A stretch of DNA of 64,000 bases. Source: Ascarosepion bandense (Eukaryota; Mollusca; Cephalopoda; Sepiida; Sepiidae). The translations under genes and the position numbers were made by a program. The notes below the pieces were generated by a model. The model was given only the letters and a program-made list of their open reading frames with translations. It did not search any database and was not told the origin of the DNA. Position 1 is the stretch's first letter. The number at the start of each line of letters is the position of its first letter. The stretch spans positions 5,205,501 to 5,269,500 of the forward strand of contig JBBBDQ010000192.1 in the NCBI GenBank assembly GCA_037127315.1, read 5' to 3'. Positions 1-10,995 of this stretch are shown here, piece by piece.

Positions 1-240
1 CCACATCACTTTTTACATTTGTTCACCTAAATTCCCAAATTCTAAACCCCTTTATTATGTGTGAGGCACAGTTGAGCATGAGATCAACCAAACTTCTTGT
101 AATATCAAGGAGTAACTAAAGGCAAGGATTATGGCAGCATTCAAAAACTAAACAAGGAGACTGTCCAGAGGAGTTGCAAGAGATTCTGAAATCGTCTGGA
201 GACTGTGGTTGAAGCCAGTGGTGATTATCTAGAAATACTG
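1..240 (+). pseudogene. C-terminal fragment of an IS630/Tc1/mariner-type transposase
   Basis: From about position 110 a degenerate frame reads like MAAFKNLNKETVQRSC, then an RLETVVEASGDY-like end. This is the usual C-terminus of a DD..D/E transposase of the IS630-Tc1-mariner superfamily, which ends in RLEAVVEANGDF. The same sequence occurs on the other strand at 9340-9480, and the similarity continues into the downstream AGATATTTTTGTGTA stretch, so both are copies of one family. There are stop codons, and the element is cut by the window edge. Confidence 0.6.
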
Positions 241-3200
241 AAGAGTAAATTTACTCTTTAGTAAATTAAGATATTTTTGTGTAGCTTTTGGTTAAATACA
301 GATATGTGATGGATGAACTGTCGCCATTTTATAGTTTTAATTTCATGCCTAGATTTGCAACATATTTTGAATTTATTATAATTTGTATCTTTGCATGTAG
401 TTGAATGTTCTATCTATGTATTGTAAGTTTGTTTCTTTTGCTCATGCTATGGCGTTGAAAGTGTGAATGCATCAACTGCTAATAAACATTAATAAAAGGA
501 ACTTGGTCTGTTTTGTGGCTAAGGGAACCATAGCATGGGTTTACAGTTTTAAAGCAGCCTTTATGTTCATACATTAAAGAAGAAAAAAAAGCTAGCATTG
601 ATTACAAAAATAATGGGAGCATTAAAACGACACCAGAATTTCACATCAGGTTTTGGCAAATTACCAATTTTGTACAGGCTAGGTTTTATTCCCTTTAATT
701 TTTGTCTTCATTTCTATATTTTCTGATCTATGCCATACTTTTTCTAGTACAAGGAGTATCCATAACAATGCACTTTTAATTTATCTGTGTCTTTCTCAGT
801 TCAGTGATTTATTTAAATTTCAGGTTTTGTACCTCTATATGATATCTGGCAATGTATAACTACTATACACTTACATTTTAAGCATATTGGCAATATTTTT
901 ATTTATTATGCATATTTATATTAAATGCTTTCCGATCCTGCCAGTATGTTATTTATTACATTTTCATGAATTTTCTTTAACTCTTATGATCTTTGTTGGA
1001 ACATTACAATTGACAATTGCTTGTTTTATTTCTGTTCATTACACGGAAACTTTTCCTATTTAAGTCATTTAGCATTTCTTGTAATTATCCAATAATTTTG
1101 AAATTTTTGCCAGCAAATCACAAATAGTTTAAATATTCTTCATTTAAGTTTACTTCATTCTCCCAGTTTCATCTTTTGAAAGATCCTATTACATAAATAA
1201 TTTAAACACACTCATATCTCCTTTTCCCTATTTTAGGTCTTTATGTAGTTGAAATATTATAGTGCAATTATAGTATATACTCTCAAAATCTAACAATTTG
1301 TTAATACCCTGTTCTCATAATGAATTAAAAAAAAAAAAAAAATTAAGTCTTCTACAGAGCCAAAGTGGTTTGCTATTTTATGATTTGCTCCATTATATGC
1401 AAATGGTCTATTGTTGAGTATACACTTGTAAAACCTATCTGTTCTTGGTACAAAGTTTCACTTAAGTTTTACTCTGCCAATTTCTATAGGGGGATCACAT
1501 TTTGAATCAAACATTAGTTTCTCTGTTACTTCTGGAAAAGTATCTTACAGTGAGTGCTTGTGATATATATATATTTTTTTAAACAAATGTTTACATTTGG
1601 TAAGTTCTCAAGTTTGTCTTTTTTTAATGGAAGCATTTGTTGCTTATCTCAGCAAACTGTAGATATAGCTCTTCCCCTTCCATGTTTATTTCTTAATCTC
1701 TTATTTTGTTGATTAGTTTGTTTAATTTTGCAATTTCATTAATTTTAAATGGTCATATTTCTCTTTTTCATCAGTTCTGTATCTTTTCAATTACAAAGTG
1801 GACCAGTCAACAAATTCAAGGTGAGAAAATTTGAATATGAACTAAGAATTTCATTTTATTGCTATAAAATTATTTTTTGTGAAAAAAAAATAAAAATAAA
1901 ATAAAATTTGCCGATGACAAAATTAACTCTACATCCAAGTGAGTATATTACATCTAATATTAAAATAAGACCAACATGTTACAAGGAAATTATGTGGAGA
2001 ATTCTTCAAAGGAAATTTGTCAAAACCATGATTATAGCAGAAGCAAAGAAAAGATTGAAGAGCCTTGATTGATTCCTTGAGAGTAAAAAAAAAATCCTTG
2101 AAAGATTCAGTACAGATTTTTTTAAAGAATCCATCTGTAAACATGTAAACACCTGGACTTTTTATTATGATAAATCATGTTCATTATAAACCAGAAACTT
2201 TAAGTAAATAGAGAAAAGGAAATATGAGATCACTGGTAGCATACCAGTTTCAGAGCTTGTCTATCATTTATATGGATAGGATCAATTGGTATTATAAGTA
2301 ATCTTGAATTGATACACCAAGAAATATAAAAAGGGTCTTTTAATAAAAAGATAAAAACCTTGATAAAAGAGTGTTTGAGAAAAGCCTCTATGATATATAT
2401 ATATAACTGCTGAATATCACATACAAAAATAGATAGAGTTTATAGAAGACGGTGTACAAGGTTCAGGTTTTGTAATGTTTAAAACATGTCTGACATGTTA
2501 AAACATATCAATATTAACAGGTCTTAATTATAATCAAAAATATTTTCTGCAAACAGTATTTTTTAAAAGTTTCACTTGATATGAAAAGTAAATTATTAAA
2601 AGTTAAAATATTAAGCTTTAGGGTTTAACAATTATATACAATTAACAAAACATGTACAAATAGTTTGAATGAAGTGTTAATAGAGGACTCCCTCATCCTA
2701 ATTACTCAGTAATTATCAGTGAAACTAACTGTTACACCATAAGGAGCTCTCTTTAATCATTTTTAACCTTTCTGATTAGTGGTCTTACAAAAATATTCAA
2801 TCTGAACTTGATTGAAACTCTGGGCAAATTTGTCACAAAACTATGAAGATGTGTGGTACCAGACTCTCCCAAATGTAGCAAACTGCCCAAATGTTTTGGG
2901 CCATTTAATATTTTACTTTTTTTAGAATTGTCAAAAAGAGCAAAAGTTATAAGTTGGATGTACTGGTACAGAGTAGAGTCTTTGGTGTATGCGAGTATCT
3001 GTTCCTGTCTCTCACCAAGCACCCTTGCCAACCTGCTACTGGATATCCTTCTCTCCACGATTAGGATGCTGACAGTGCCCATCATACCTCTCTTTCATAT
3101 GGCAGTGCAATCATGGTGTTTATACATAAAAAATACCCAATCTAAAAGTTAACTACACCAATTTGAAGTTGGGATGGTATAGTGTGAACAGTTTATTTCA

Positions 3201-3458
3201 CTTTGTGATTGCTTTTACTATTCATCTTGGTTTCATTTCTAATACTGTCTTGATTACATTTATAATTTTGCAATTCATTTCAATATTATTTTTCCAATTC
3301 TAAAATCCCTAGAATTTGTTTGATTCCTGCCAGAAATTTGGTAATGTTATCTCTGTCCATGTAAAGATAGGTTTTCTTCTGCCTACCTCAATTTGTAAGT
3401 CAAATTTGATTTTGTAATGTTAAATGATCACTTTATGATAGCTGCATTTTGAATAATA
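241..3458. other. AT-rich stretch without a recognised gene
   Basis: Mostly AT-rich DNA with a poly-A run near 1326-1341. Three ORFs of 71-110 codons occur (2144-1929 minus, 3085-2753 minus, 2853-3152 plus). I recognise none. The 2753-3085 segment has a more balanced composition and could be an eroded transposon, but I cannot name a family. Confidence 0.5.
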
Positions 3459-5011
3459 CACTCCTGATCAAAAATTTAAGACCACTTAAAAATCTTTAAA
3501 AAGAAATTTTTTTTTTTTTGGGATAGATTTTAAACTCCTCCCACTTAAGGTTACCAATACTACAATCTAAAAGGTTATGGAAACAAAAAGCTACATTCCA
3601 AACATTTTATTTAGAAATTTACATTTTTATAAAATGAGGCGATTTACACATGATCAAAATTATAAGACCAGGGGTATAAATTGTTAGATCTATGGCAATT
3701 CCAATGTTTTTAGTTCAGTTACAGATTAACAATCACTGCGTAAAGGTGTTACCATGCCTAAAGCAAGCAAACTTACCAAAGTTGAGTGTTCTCGAATTCT
3801 AGAATTCCATAAGCAAGATTTGTCACAGTGAGCAATCGCAGCTAAGGTAAATCGCAGTAAAACTGTGATTTGCAACTTTCTAAAGAACAGTGAGAATTAT
3901 GGAAAAGCAAAATCCTCTGGTAGGCCCCCAAAAATTTCTCCTGCATTGAGTAGGAGATTAAGACGGGTTGTTATGAAAGACAGGGGACTTTCTTCTAGTC
4001 AAATTAAGGCAGTCACAGATGCTGATTGCAGTCCCGTAACCATCAGATGACACTTAAGACAAAAAGGCATGGTAAATAAAAAGTGTAAACAAATTCCTCG
4101 GCTGCTTCCACGTCACAAGTTGGACCGCTTAAAGTTTGGTTGTGAATACCAAACATGGGACGTTGAGAAGTGGAAGAAAGTCCTGTTTTCTGATGAGAAA
4201 AAATTCAAATCGATGGTCCTGATGGCTTCCAACGATATTGGTATAACAAAAACATGCCTCCTGAAATTTTCTCCGCACGTCATAGTGGTGGAGGGTCCCT
4301 AATGGTATGGGGTGCCTTTTCTTACAGAGGGACGATGGAGCTCCAGGTGATGCAGGGTCGTCAGAGAGTGGCTGGTTGTGTTAACATGCTACAAAAAGCA
4401 TCTTTGATGACGGAGGGCCATCGTTTGTGTGGGGATGGATGGTTATTCCAACAGGATAATGCTGCAAGACGGACCTTGACTTGACCTTTCTACAAGAAAA
4501 TGGGGTCCATCTCTTGGGACATCCTGCATGCTCACCGGACTTGAACCCAATTGAAAATGTTTCGGGATGGATGACAAGAGATGTTTATTGAAATGGAAAA
4601 CAATATTCAACAAAAAATGAACTTTGTGAAGCCATCTTCAGAAGCTGGAGCAACATCCCCCGCACCTTAATGGAAACGCTTATTTCTAGCATGCCTGACA
4701 AAATTTTTGAAGTCATCAAAAGCAGTAGAGATAGACTTCATTATTAAATTTGGTTGTTGAATATTTTCATACACTTTTTGTACAATTTCGTAGAATTTTT
4801 GTCTGGTCTTATAATTTTGATCATGTGTAAATCACCTCATTTTATAAAAATGTAAATTTCTAAATAAAATGTTTGGAATGTAGCTTTTTGTTTCCATAAC
4901 CTTTTAAATTGTAGTATTGGTAACCTTAAGTGGGAGGAGTTTAAAATCTATCCATAAAAAAAATTTTTTTTTAAAGATTTTTAAGTGGTCTTAAATTTTT
5001 GATCGGGAGTG
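3459..5011 (+). mobile_element. Tc1-like DNA transposon, full length, long IR/DR type
   Basis: The element is about 1553 bp, flanked by TA at 3457-3458 and 5012-5013, the expected Tc1 target duplication. The outer ends CACTCCTGATCAAAAA and its complement are part of inverted repeats of about 200 bp. Each repeat carries a second internal copy of the GATCAAAATTATAAGACCA motif (3653-3672 and mirrored near 4803-4822). Such paired motifs are the transposase-binding sites of the IR/DR subgroup. The repeats are still very similar, but the transposase inside is broken. Confidence 0.9.
3754..4747 (+). pseudogene. Tc1-family transposase, DD34E type, inactivated
   Basis: The frame starts MPKASKLTKVECSRIL at 3754 and ends RLHY-stop at 4747. 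It includes a helix-turn-helix DNA-binding half, the SGRPPK linker (about 3920) typical of Tc1, and three catalytic blocks: [17 protein letters not shown] and SPDLNPIEN. The last gives the D...34...E spacing of Tc1. In-frame stops occur near 3830 and 4047, the frame shifts around 4210-4260 and again near 4470, and a stop replaces a residue near 4588. It therefore cannot make transposase. A non-autonomous role in trans is possible because the terminal repeats look intact. Confidence 0.88.
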
Positions 5012-5013
5012 TA

Positions 5014-5456
5014 CTGGTCTTGTCAGCAGTTATTATCATTTTGTGTCCCTAAGTTAACATTTTGCCTCTTTCATATCTATTCCAATTTTTTTCTACACAA
5101 AAATCCCTATCCTTCTTTGTCTTTACTTTTGCAGGAAAGTTTACCATCTTTAAGACATGCTATATTTAGTATGGGTGAAAGTGCTCAATATAAAGGATAG
5201 AGCATGTGTAAATATAAGACAGGACCATGAGGTGAAAAGTGGTGACAGTGTTTCATGCTTGGCAGCAATCTTCAGGCCACATGTACTGGTTGGTAGATCA
5301 ACTATATATGCTGGTCAATGGGGTACTTTTGGTTTATTCTAACAGCTATTGCATAGATATGAACAGTTATATTTTAAATTATTCTAAAAACTATGGGCCA
5401 GAATGCAGCTATTTTATAAATATTGTATAGGGTTGTTTGTTAATTTTTAACTCATT
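5014..5456 (+). other. No recognised feature
   Basis: Short overlapping ORFs on the plus strand, none recognised; no splice-flanked exon seen. Confidence 0.4.
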
Positions 5457-5767
5457 ATGTGCATTGTGGAGCATTGGATATCGGCTCGGAATGAGAAATC
5501 GGGGGCCAAGTTTGAATTCCAGCCGAATTCATTGTATTCACTTACGCGCAAATACCCTTGGGAAAGGTATTAATCCGTCTATTCCTTCCAGTTATGGGTT
5601 AAATAACAGGACAGATTGGGTTCTATAGCCTTGGTTGGCAACCAGTCTGCTGCAGAAAGCAATGGCAACCTACTGCGGGATAATCTTCTACCCAGTCAGT
5701 CATGTCTCTTTTGAGACATGATCGCCCAAGCGTGTATCACGTATGGCACTTAACTGACTGACTGACT
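5457..5767 (+). mobile_element. tRNA-headed SINE (family 1), nearly full length
   Basis: Starts ATGTGCATTGTGGAGCATTG with a box A-like GGAGCATTGGATATCGG and a box B-like AAGTTTGAATTCC, as in tRNA-derived SINEs. A conserved body follows (CTTGGGAAAGGTATTAATCC, GGACAGATTGGGTTCTATAG, TTGGTTGGCAACCAGTCT). The tail carries the hairpin CATGTCTCTTTTGAGACATG and ends in ACTGACTGACT repeats. At least ten copies occur in this window on both strands. Confidence 0.85.
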
Positions 5768-5810
5768 ATTTATTAGAGTATTTTGCATTTATTCATTAAT
5801 TATTCACTGT

Positions 5811-6018
5811 CTATATTTCTGAGATGAGGTAGTATTTACTCTATCTAAATTATTTGGACTATTGTCCTCATCTTCATTGCCATTTTTACCTTAGACTTAG
5901 AGAGTTGGGTTAAAGGGACATCTCTCATGACTACCACAAGCGGCTTCACACAAGGAATGAGAATGATATACTCCAGTGATCGTAATAAAGGGTTCGGTTT
6001 GAAATTCCAACAAAGATT
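5811..6018 (+). mobile_element. Fragment of composite Penelope-tail repeat (family 2)
   Basis: Begins with the terminal sequence GTCTATATTTCTGAGATGAG, continues GGACTATTGTCCTCATCTTC, and ends near AAAGGGTTCGGTTTGAAATT. The same blocks recur at 12411-12700, 29745-30211, 34571-35180, 36545-36880 and 42245-42715. The middle of the tRNA-like head is deleted here. Confidence 0.65.
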
Positions 6019-6304
6019 CAAATAATTTAAATAGTGTAATTATTCACTGTTGATTATAAGATTTACTTACTTGTGGTTATGGCAGATAATCATCATCATC
6101 AGCAAATAATAAATAAATACAAACTACCCTAAGTAATCAATAAAGCATAAAGGAGTGGTCACAGGATGTTACATATAACAGCTGAAGTCATTTTTAACTT
6201 AAGATCAAGATACCTATTGGGGAAAATTGGAAAAAAGAAAAATTAAGGAAGATTGAGAAATTTAGATAATTTTGTTTGCAAATGAAATAGATAACATAAC
6301 TTAC

Positions 6305-6453
6305 CTTGACAAGAGGGATAAGAGATCTCCACCAGGATAGAATTCCATAACAAAATAAAGGTTGTTTGAGTCTTGGAATGCATAATGCAATTTGGTTATC
6401 CAGCAACTTTCAGCTTTTGCCATGATTTCCTTTTCTTCATTAAAGAAGGAAAC
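6305..6453 (-). CDS. CIT: Citron kinase homologue, exon 3: N-lobe to hinge
   Basis: This 149-bp exon has acceptor TTTGTAG at 6454 and donor AAG|GTAA at 6304. Its translation begins [11 protein letters not shown] and continues [19 protein letters not shown], then [13 protein letters not shown]. That covers the alpha-C region with its expected glutamates, beta-4 and beta-5, and the hinge leading to PGGDL, as in citron and MRCK kinases. It ends in phase 2, so the catalytic-loop exon (HRD motif expected) must lie further left. I did not find it between 1 and 6300, so the next intron probably extends beyond the window. The three exons together give about 175 codons. Loss of this gene in vertebrates and flies disrupts cytokinesis, which fits the lack of mutations here. 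Confidence 0.88.
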
Positions 6454-6869
6454 CTACAAAACAATAATTAACTTCAAACATCAATGTTAAAGGAGATATA
6501 AAAGTTTTTCTTATAAAATCCTATTCAACCACTACAAAAAGAAAAAAAAACGAAAACATTATTATTTAGGCTTCAAAAAATATTTGACAAGCCCATTATA
6601 GTAAATTGGCCATATCAAGTGTGGTTTTACTGCTAGTCACTTCTGTATCTACACTTTGTATTTGCACATAACTACTCAAACATTTTCCAACATAATAGAA
6701 ATGCAAAATATCAGACAAGGAACTGGTTCTACAAAATAATTACTTGAACAGTATGGCTGAGGTAAGTAGATGACATCTCTATATACTGACCTCACCAGGA
6801 AACTAGAGAAATACTACTGGACTATATGAACTCAAGTTTTTTTTAATCCAGTTCCGAATGAAAGAAAAT
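6454..6869 (-). other. Left part of citron intron 2, no feature
   Basis: AT-rich intronic DNA between exon 3 and the inserted Penelope-like element; I see no further exon. Confidence 0.6.
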
Positions 6870-7830
6870 AAAATAATAATCAGCTAGCCTTCTTGGATGT
6901 ACTAATAACTTGCACAAAGAAAGGGTTCAAGACATCCGTGTATCACAAGCCAGCCATCAGTGAAGAATATGTAAGCTTCAATTTTCACTATACAGTATGA
7001 AAAAAGGGATCATCCAATGCCTACAACACTGGGCAAACATAAGGGGCAACCCAGACACATACCAACAAGAAATTATCAGTATACTCTTCAGAATAACAAC
7101 TACACTGCATGCAAGCTTAACATCAGCATCTGTAAGTAGAAACTGAAGGGTCAAGATAGAAGACCAGAAAATTGCTATGGTCTATCTGACTCATGTGAAG
7201 GGTATATCCAGAAAAGATTCAGATCTGCAGTCAATACAAAAATCAAGACAATATTTAAAAGCGGCTGCATCCAATGGAAAAAAAAAAAAAAAACTTCTAA
7301 CATGAGAGAGAACATGACTAAAAACTGTGTACTCATTCCTTGCAGAACGATATGGAAGCCACTAATAAAGGCAGATGAACATCAACAAATCTTAAATAGC
7401 AATAGCTCTAACAAAAGAGAAAAAGCTTCAGTGAGTACAGTCAAGCTTGACCAGCAGCAGCACTCACCAGCAAGAGGGTTAAGGTTAAGGCTCAAAGTCC
7501 TCTCGAAAGAATTGTCCCACAGGATGTGCAGAAGATTAAAACATTGGTGCAAGATTAGTAACAGTAATTGTGAATTCAATCCCTGGATTGGGAGATGTAT
7601 ACTTGGATGCTGTGGAAATGGGTTGAGCAAAAACTAAGCAATACTAAAAGTAAGAACTAGAGATATTACTAGACATGGGCAATCTACCTCCCATAGATTA
7701 AATAAAGGGTCCAGTTCAGAATTCCCTGTAGGTTACATGGATCAACAAACAGCCAATGAAGGCCAGAGGGTACAATGGTCAAAAAATTGTGATAACATCA
7801 ACATTTTCAGGTAAAAAATTACTTAAGTGT
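6870..7830 (+). pseudogene. Penelope-like retroelement fragment (RT C-terminus, start of GIY-YIG, tail)
   Basis: In shifting frames the segment reads FLDVLITCTKKGFKTSVYHK, then KKGIIQCLQHWANI and NPDTYQQEII. This is the C-terminal reverse transcriptase and linker pattern of Penelope-like elements (LPFLDTLV..G..TSVYRKPT). Around 7315-7350 a shifted frame resembles NCVYSIPC, the opening of the GIY-YIG endonuclease. A family 2 tail follows at 7660-7830 (AATAAAGGGTCCAGTTCAGA; GAAGGCCAGAGGGTACAATGG). It lies in the second citron intron, on the strand opposite to the gene. Several stops and a poly-A run at 7276-7292 mark it as dead. The portion between 7350 and 7660 is too diverged to assign. Confidence 0.65.
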
Positions 7831-8207
7831 TACTCATAAAAATTGACACTGAAATGTGGCAAATATACTGTGTAGCATTAAGGAGCCATTAACAGATATT
7901 TAATTAAAAGCAACCCAAGTCAGAACAATAATTAAAGTTGACTGATCATGAATTTCAATTTTTAATATTGTAGAATGTTGTTTGAAATCAGATAAAAATA
8001 TGTAATAAAGAATATTATATCCAAGAACAACACAAGCAGTACAAAGACAAGAGCTGCAGTCAGAAATCTCTAGTTTTGTTACTTGTATTGTGAGGGTGAT
8101 CCTTAATATACAAAAATGATATTTCTCTCATCTTCCCAATTAATAATGCTCACAGGTTATAAAAAAAGAAAAGAAATAATGACTGGTCAGATACACTGAT
8201 CACTTAC
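7831..8207 (-). other. Rest of citron intron 2, no feature
   Basis: AT-rich intronic DNA between the Penelope relic and exon 2; nothing recognised. Confidence 0.6.
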
Positions 8208-8383
8208 ATCAGCTTGAGAGAGTGTTTTATGTTTCTCCAAAACCTTCATTGCATGAATTGTACCAGTAGCAATTTCACGCACCAGCCGAACCTCACCAAA
8301 AAACCCACGTCCAATTACTTCTTTCACTTCAAAGTCAGAAATTTTTATTCGAAGTTTTGTAATCTCTTGAACAGTCTTTTTAT
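8208..8383 (-). CDS. CIT: Citron kinase homologue, exon 2: start of kinase domain
   Basis: This 176-bp exon follows a GCTTTAG acceptor (8385-8384) and ends at a GAT|GTAAGT donor (8207). It joins in frame to the preceding exon, completing the split Tyr codon. It encodes the N-lobe of an AGC kinase: DFEVKEVIGRGFFGEV holds the glycine-rich ATP loop (GRGFFGEV), and HAMKVLEK holds the VAIK-type catalytic lysine. The string LVREIATGTIHAMKV is close to the citron-specific VVREKATGDIYAMKV. No stop or frameshift interrupts it. The exon ends in phase 0, matching the next exon. The gene looks intact and functional in this part, unlike every transposon-derived ORF nearby. Confidence 0.9.
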
Positions 8384-8684
8384 CTAAAGCAAAAAAACAA
8401 AAAAAAAACACTCCAATGAAAATATTTTCTTGTATATACTACAAAATATAATTTTCTTCAGAAATGGAAGGATAGAATGAAATCATTCTTTATAATTGAA
8501 AACAAGATTTGTACAAAATAAATTCATAAAAAAAATTTAGAATATGCCTCCTTTAATTTGTTATAAACTAAATAACTGCTAGAAGCTGAAAATGAAGTTC
8601 TTTAAAAAAAATACATTAGAGAATATAATAAAAATGCTTTGTAATGAGAAAATTGCCAAAAAAAGAAAATTAAAAGATGCTTAC
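8384..8684 (-). other. Citron intron 1
   Basis: 301-bp intron with donor GTAAGC and acceptor GCTTTAG preceded by a T-rich tract. No inserted element seen. Confidence 0.8.
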
Positions 8685-8896
8685 ATTTTTTAACAAAATC
8701 AGAGACATATTTGTTTTTCATCAAGTTTTGTGTTTGACACTCAGTGAACAAAACCAACAGGCAGTCTAAAAGGCCCTGGTTATGCACAAGGGCCTGGTTA
8801 ATATTTGCATCAGTTGAACTTCCATTCAATAGACTATCCAAATGTTGGATTCGGCTTGTAATTGAATCCACACCTGAACCTTCCATTTTGGCAAAA
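8685..8896 (-). CDS. CIT: Citron Rho-interacting kinase homologue, first coding exon (5' UTR end plus codons 1-67)
   Basis: Citron kinase is an AGC-family serine/threonine kinase that acts at the cleavage furrow and midbody in cytokinesis. This exon encodes the leader before the kinase domain. Residues about 39-67 (GLLDCLLVLFTEC, then NKYVSDFVKK) match the citron leader pattern GILDALFVLFEEC and KHVSNFVRK, which I know from the vertebrate protein. The exon opens after a T-rich acceptor ending CACAG at 8897. Translation is taken to start at the ATG at 8886, context CCAAAATGG, because the protein upstream of the kinase domain then has about the usual length for citron and MRCK leaders. The donor is AAAAAAT|GTAAG at 8684, leaving phase 1. 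At least one untranslated exon must lie at higher coordinates. MRCK or ROCK are alternatives, but the VRE.ATG signature of the next exon favours citron. Confidence 0.85.
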
Positions 8897-9339
8897 CTGT
8901 GAAAAAAAAATTAAAAAAAAATAAATAAATAAATAAATCTACAATCAATGGTTTTGCTACGAAGAGTTGTTTACAAACTATAAGTAAATACCTCCACAGA
9001 TTTGCTAAAAAATGGGGATTCCATGATGAAAAAATGCTCTAAACTTATTAAAGTTTTATCATCTTTTATTTGAAAATCTTTTATTATTAAGAGGAAAGAC
9101 CAAAGAATTTGTTTATTATTACATTTTTATAACATTCAACATTTTATAACATTTCACAAATGAAATCATTTTAGAAATTTTTTTTTTTTCACAAAATCTT
9201 GGTAAAAACCTTTTCATTCAGGGTGTAATGGATAAATTATCTAAATTACACAAAAGTAAAAATAACATTGACATCACATTTTAACATACATTTACCAACA
9301 TTACACAAAAATATCTTTAAATACTTAAAGTAAATTAAA
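8897..9339. other. Upstream citron intron, no feature
   Basis: AT-rich DNA with an AAAT-type simple repeat near 8920-8938; probably part of the intron separating the untranslated first exon from the first coding exon. Confidence 0.45.
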
Positions 9340-9860
9340 AAAAAAAAAAAATCCCCATTGGCTTCAACCACAGCCTCTAGACAATTTTAGAATCTCCTGC
9401 AATTCTTCTGAACTATTTTCTTGTTTAAGTTGGTGAATGCTGCCATAATCCTTGCCTTCAGTTCATCTTTGGTGTTTACAAGGTGTTTTGTTGGTCTCTC
9501 ACTCAACTGCACTCCACACATAATAATCAAGAAGGTTGCAGTCTGGAGGGTAATGTGACCCATATAAGGGGTGATCTGGTTGCAGAAATTTTGAGAGCAA
9601 TGACTGGGTTCTCCTGCTTGTGTGGCATTACCTCCTCAAAGCATGATGTAGATCTCCATGTTGAGTCTGAGGTATGGTAGGAAGATGAATTGAGGCCTAA
9701 TGTTGCCACCACTAGTGATTACTCCAAACACCCATCAGACCCATTCAACACTTTTTGAATACTGTTTTGTCATTAGGTTGACACCCAAACACTGAGATGT
9801 TCTTATTGGAGTTTAGATAACTCTCCCTAACCATAATTGCTGCAATATTGCAATAGCCTA
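9340..9860 (-). pseudogene. IS630/Tc1/mariner-type transposase, C-terminal half, inactivated
   Basis: Read on the minus strand from about 9860, the fragments resemble VFGVITSGGN, then RPQFIFLP and LRLNMEIYIM..LEEVMP. After a gap they continue LPSRLQPSD/YYVWS, ERPTKH.VNTKDELKARIM, AAFTNLNKK and CRRF.NCLEAVVEANGDFF. These are the ordered blocks after the first catalytic Asp of a transposase whose last block is DLNPLDYYVWS. The middle block with the second Asp is lost or scrambled, and frameshifts separate the pieces. The window start carries the C-terminus of the same family on the other strand. The element lies 5' of the first citron coding exon, probably within its first intron. Confidence 0.65.
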
Positions 9861-10254
9861 AAAGAAAATTGGATTGTTAGAGGAGGGCATTAAATGAGTT
9901 TCATTTCAGCTAACTTTATTGGGGGGGAAAAAAAAAAAAAATTTTGTTTATATTTTATAATCCTAAAATTGAAAAAGGAAGTAAATAACATTTTTTTTTA
10001 TTTTTAAAATCATTAAAAATGTGATGAATACAAAAATAGATTTGTACAATTTATGTAGTCATTACTACAATGATCAAATGGTTTCAAGATAGTTTATGAA
10101 GTTTTATATAGATTTCTCATTGTAATGTAGACAAGTTCAGATTGACAGCAATGAAATAAAAACATATCATGCAGTAGAACATCAACACTCAAAATATTTA
10201 AACCATGCATAGTTATATCAACTGCTTTATTATGGAGCATCCACATATCAGGCA
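9861..10254. other. No recognised feature
   Basis: AT-rich spacer with a GGGGGGAAAA-type run near 9922-9942; nothing recognised. Confidence 0.4.
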
Positions 10255-10690
10255 AGCAAAATTAACCACTACTGATCATACCAAAAGCTGATAATCATCC
10301 AAAAAGTGATGTCTTCTACATGATAAATTGGAACAGAGTCCTCTACTATAAGCTTCTTTAGGAGAATGATTGATTCAATCAAGAATTACTGTGAATTTAA
10401 CTAACCGAAGGTTGCAATAATTGGTGAAGATCATCTGAAATTAAGACATTTCATCAGGATAATACTAGATTGCATGATCATCTGGTGATTATAGTTAATA
10501 CAGTTACAGCTTAGGAAATTTGTAGTTATCTGCCATATTCAGCAGATATTGCATCTTTGAATAAAAATATATCGAGAATAGTTCTGTGGTGAGAAAGTTC
10601 TGAGTTGCCTGAAAAATTTCAGAAGAGAGTAAAGCAAAACAGTAAATAAGTGGCTCAATAATGTTAATGTTGATAATTGTTTTTATATTA
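10255..10690 (+). pseudogene. Mariner-family transposase relic
   Basis: Plus-strand pieces read DVFYMINWNRVLYYKLL, NRRLQ, FHQDNTRLHDH and LPYSADIASLN. They line up with the mariner blocks WDWKGVLYYELL, FHQDNARPH and PPYSPDLAPSDYHLF. The catalytic second Asp (QDN) is visible, while the third site (PSD) is mutated. Stop codons occur throughout. No terminal repeats were found. Confident to superfamily, not to subfamily. Confidence 0.6.
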
Positions 10691-10725
10691 ACTGAAAGGA
10701 TCATTTAGGTCATCTAATATGGTGG

Positions 10726-10990
10726 AATGTGCATTGTGGTGCAGTGGATATCAACTTGGAATGAGAAATCTGAGAGCCAAGTAGGAATTCTAGTTGAATT
10801 CGCTGTATTCACTTACATGCAAATATTCTTGGGAAAGGTATTAATCCGTCTTCCTCGAACTATAGGTTAAATAGCAGGACAGATTGGATTCTATAGCCTT
10901 GGTTGGCAATCAGTTTACTGCAGAATTAATGGCAACCTACTACAGGAAAATCTTCTCCCTAGTCAGATGTGTATCACATATGGCAATTAA
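10726..10990 (+). mobile_element. SINE family 1, internally deleted in the tail
   Basis: GTGCATTGTGGTGCAGTGGA head, CTTGGGAAAGGTATTAATCC body and GGACAGATTGGATTCTATAG are clear. The tail jumps from CCTAGTCAG directly to ATGTGTATCACATATGGCA, so the CATGTCTC hairpin has been lost. Confidence 0.8.
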
Positions 10991-10995
10991 CTGAG

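Noticed and set aside
1929..2144. 71-codon minus ORF near the left end as a gene
   Set aside because: No recognised motif, AT-rich composition and no splice context; the plus strand only vaguely suggests transposon sequence.
5457..5530. A genuine tRNA gene at the SINE heads
   Set aside because: Box A and B are present but the cloverleaf is not kept and every copy continues into the same SINE body.
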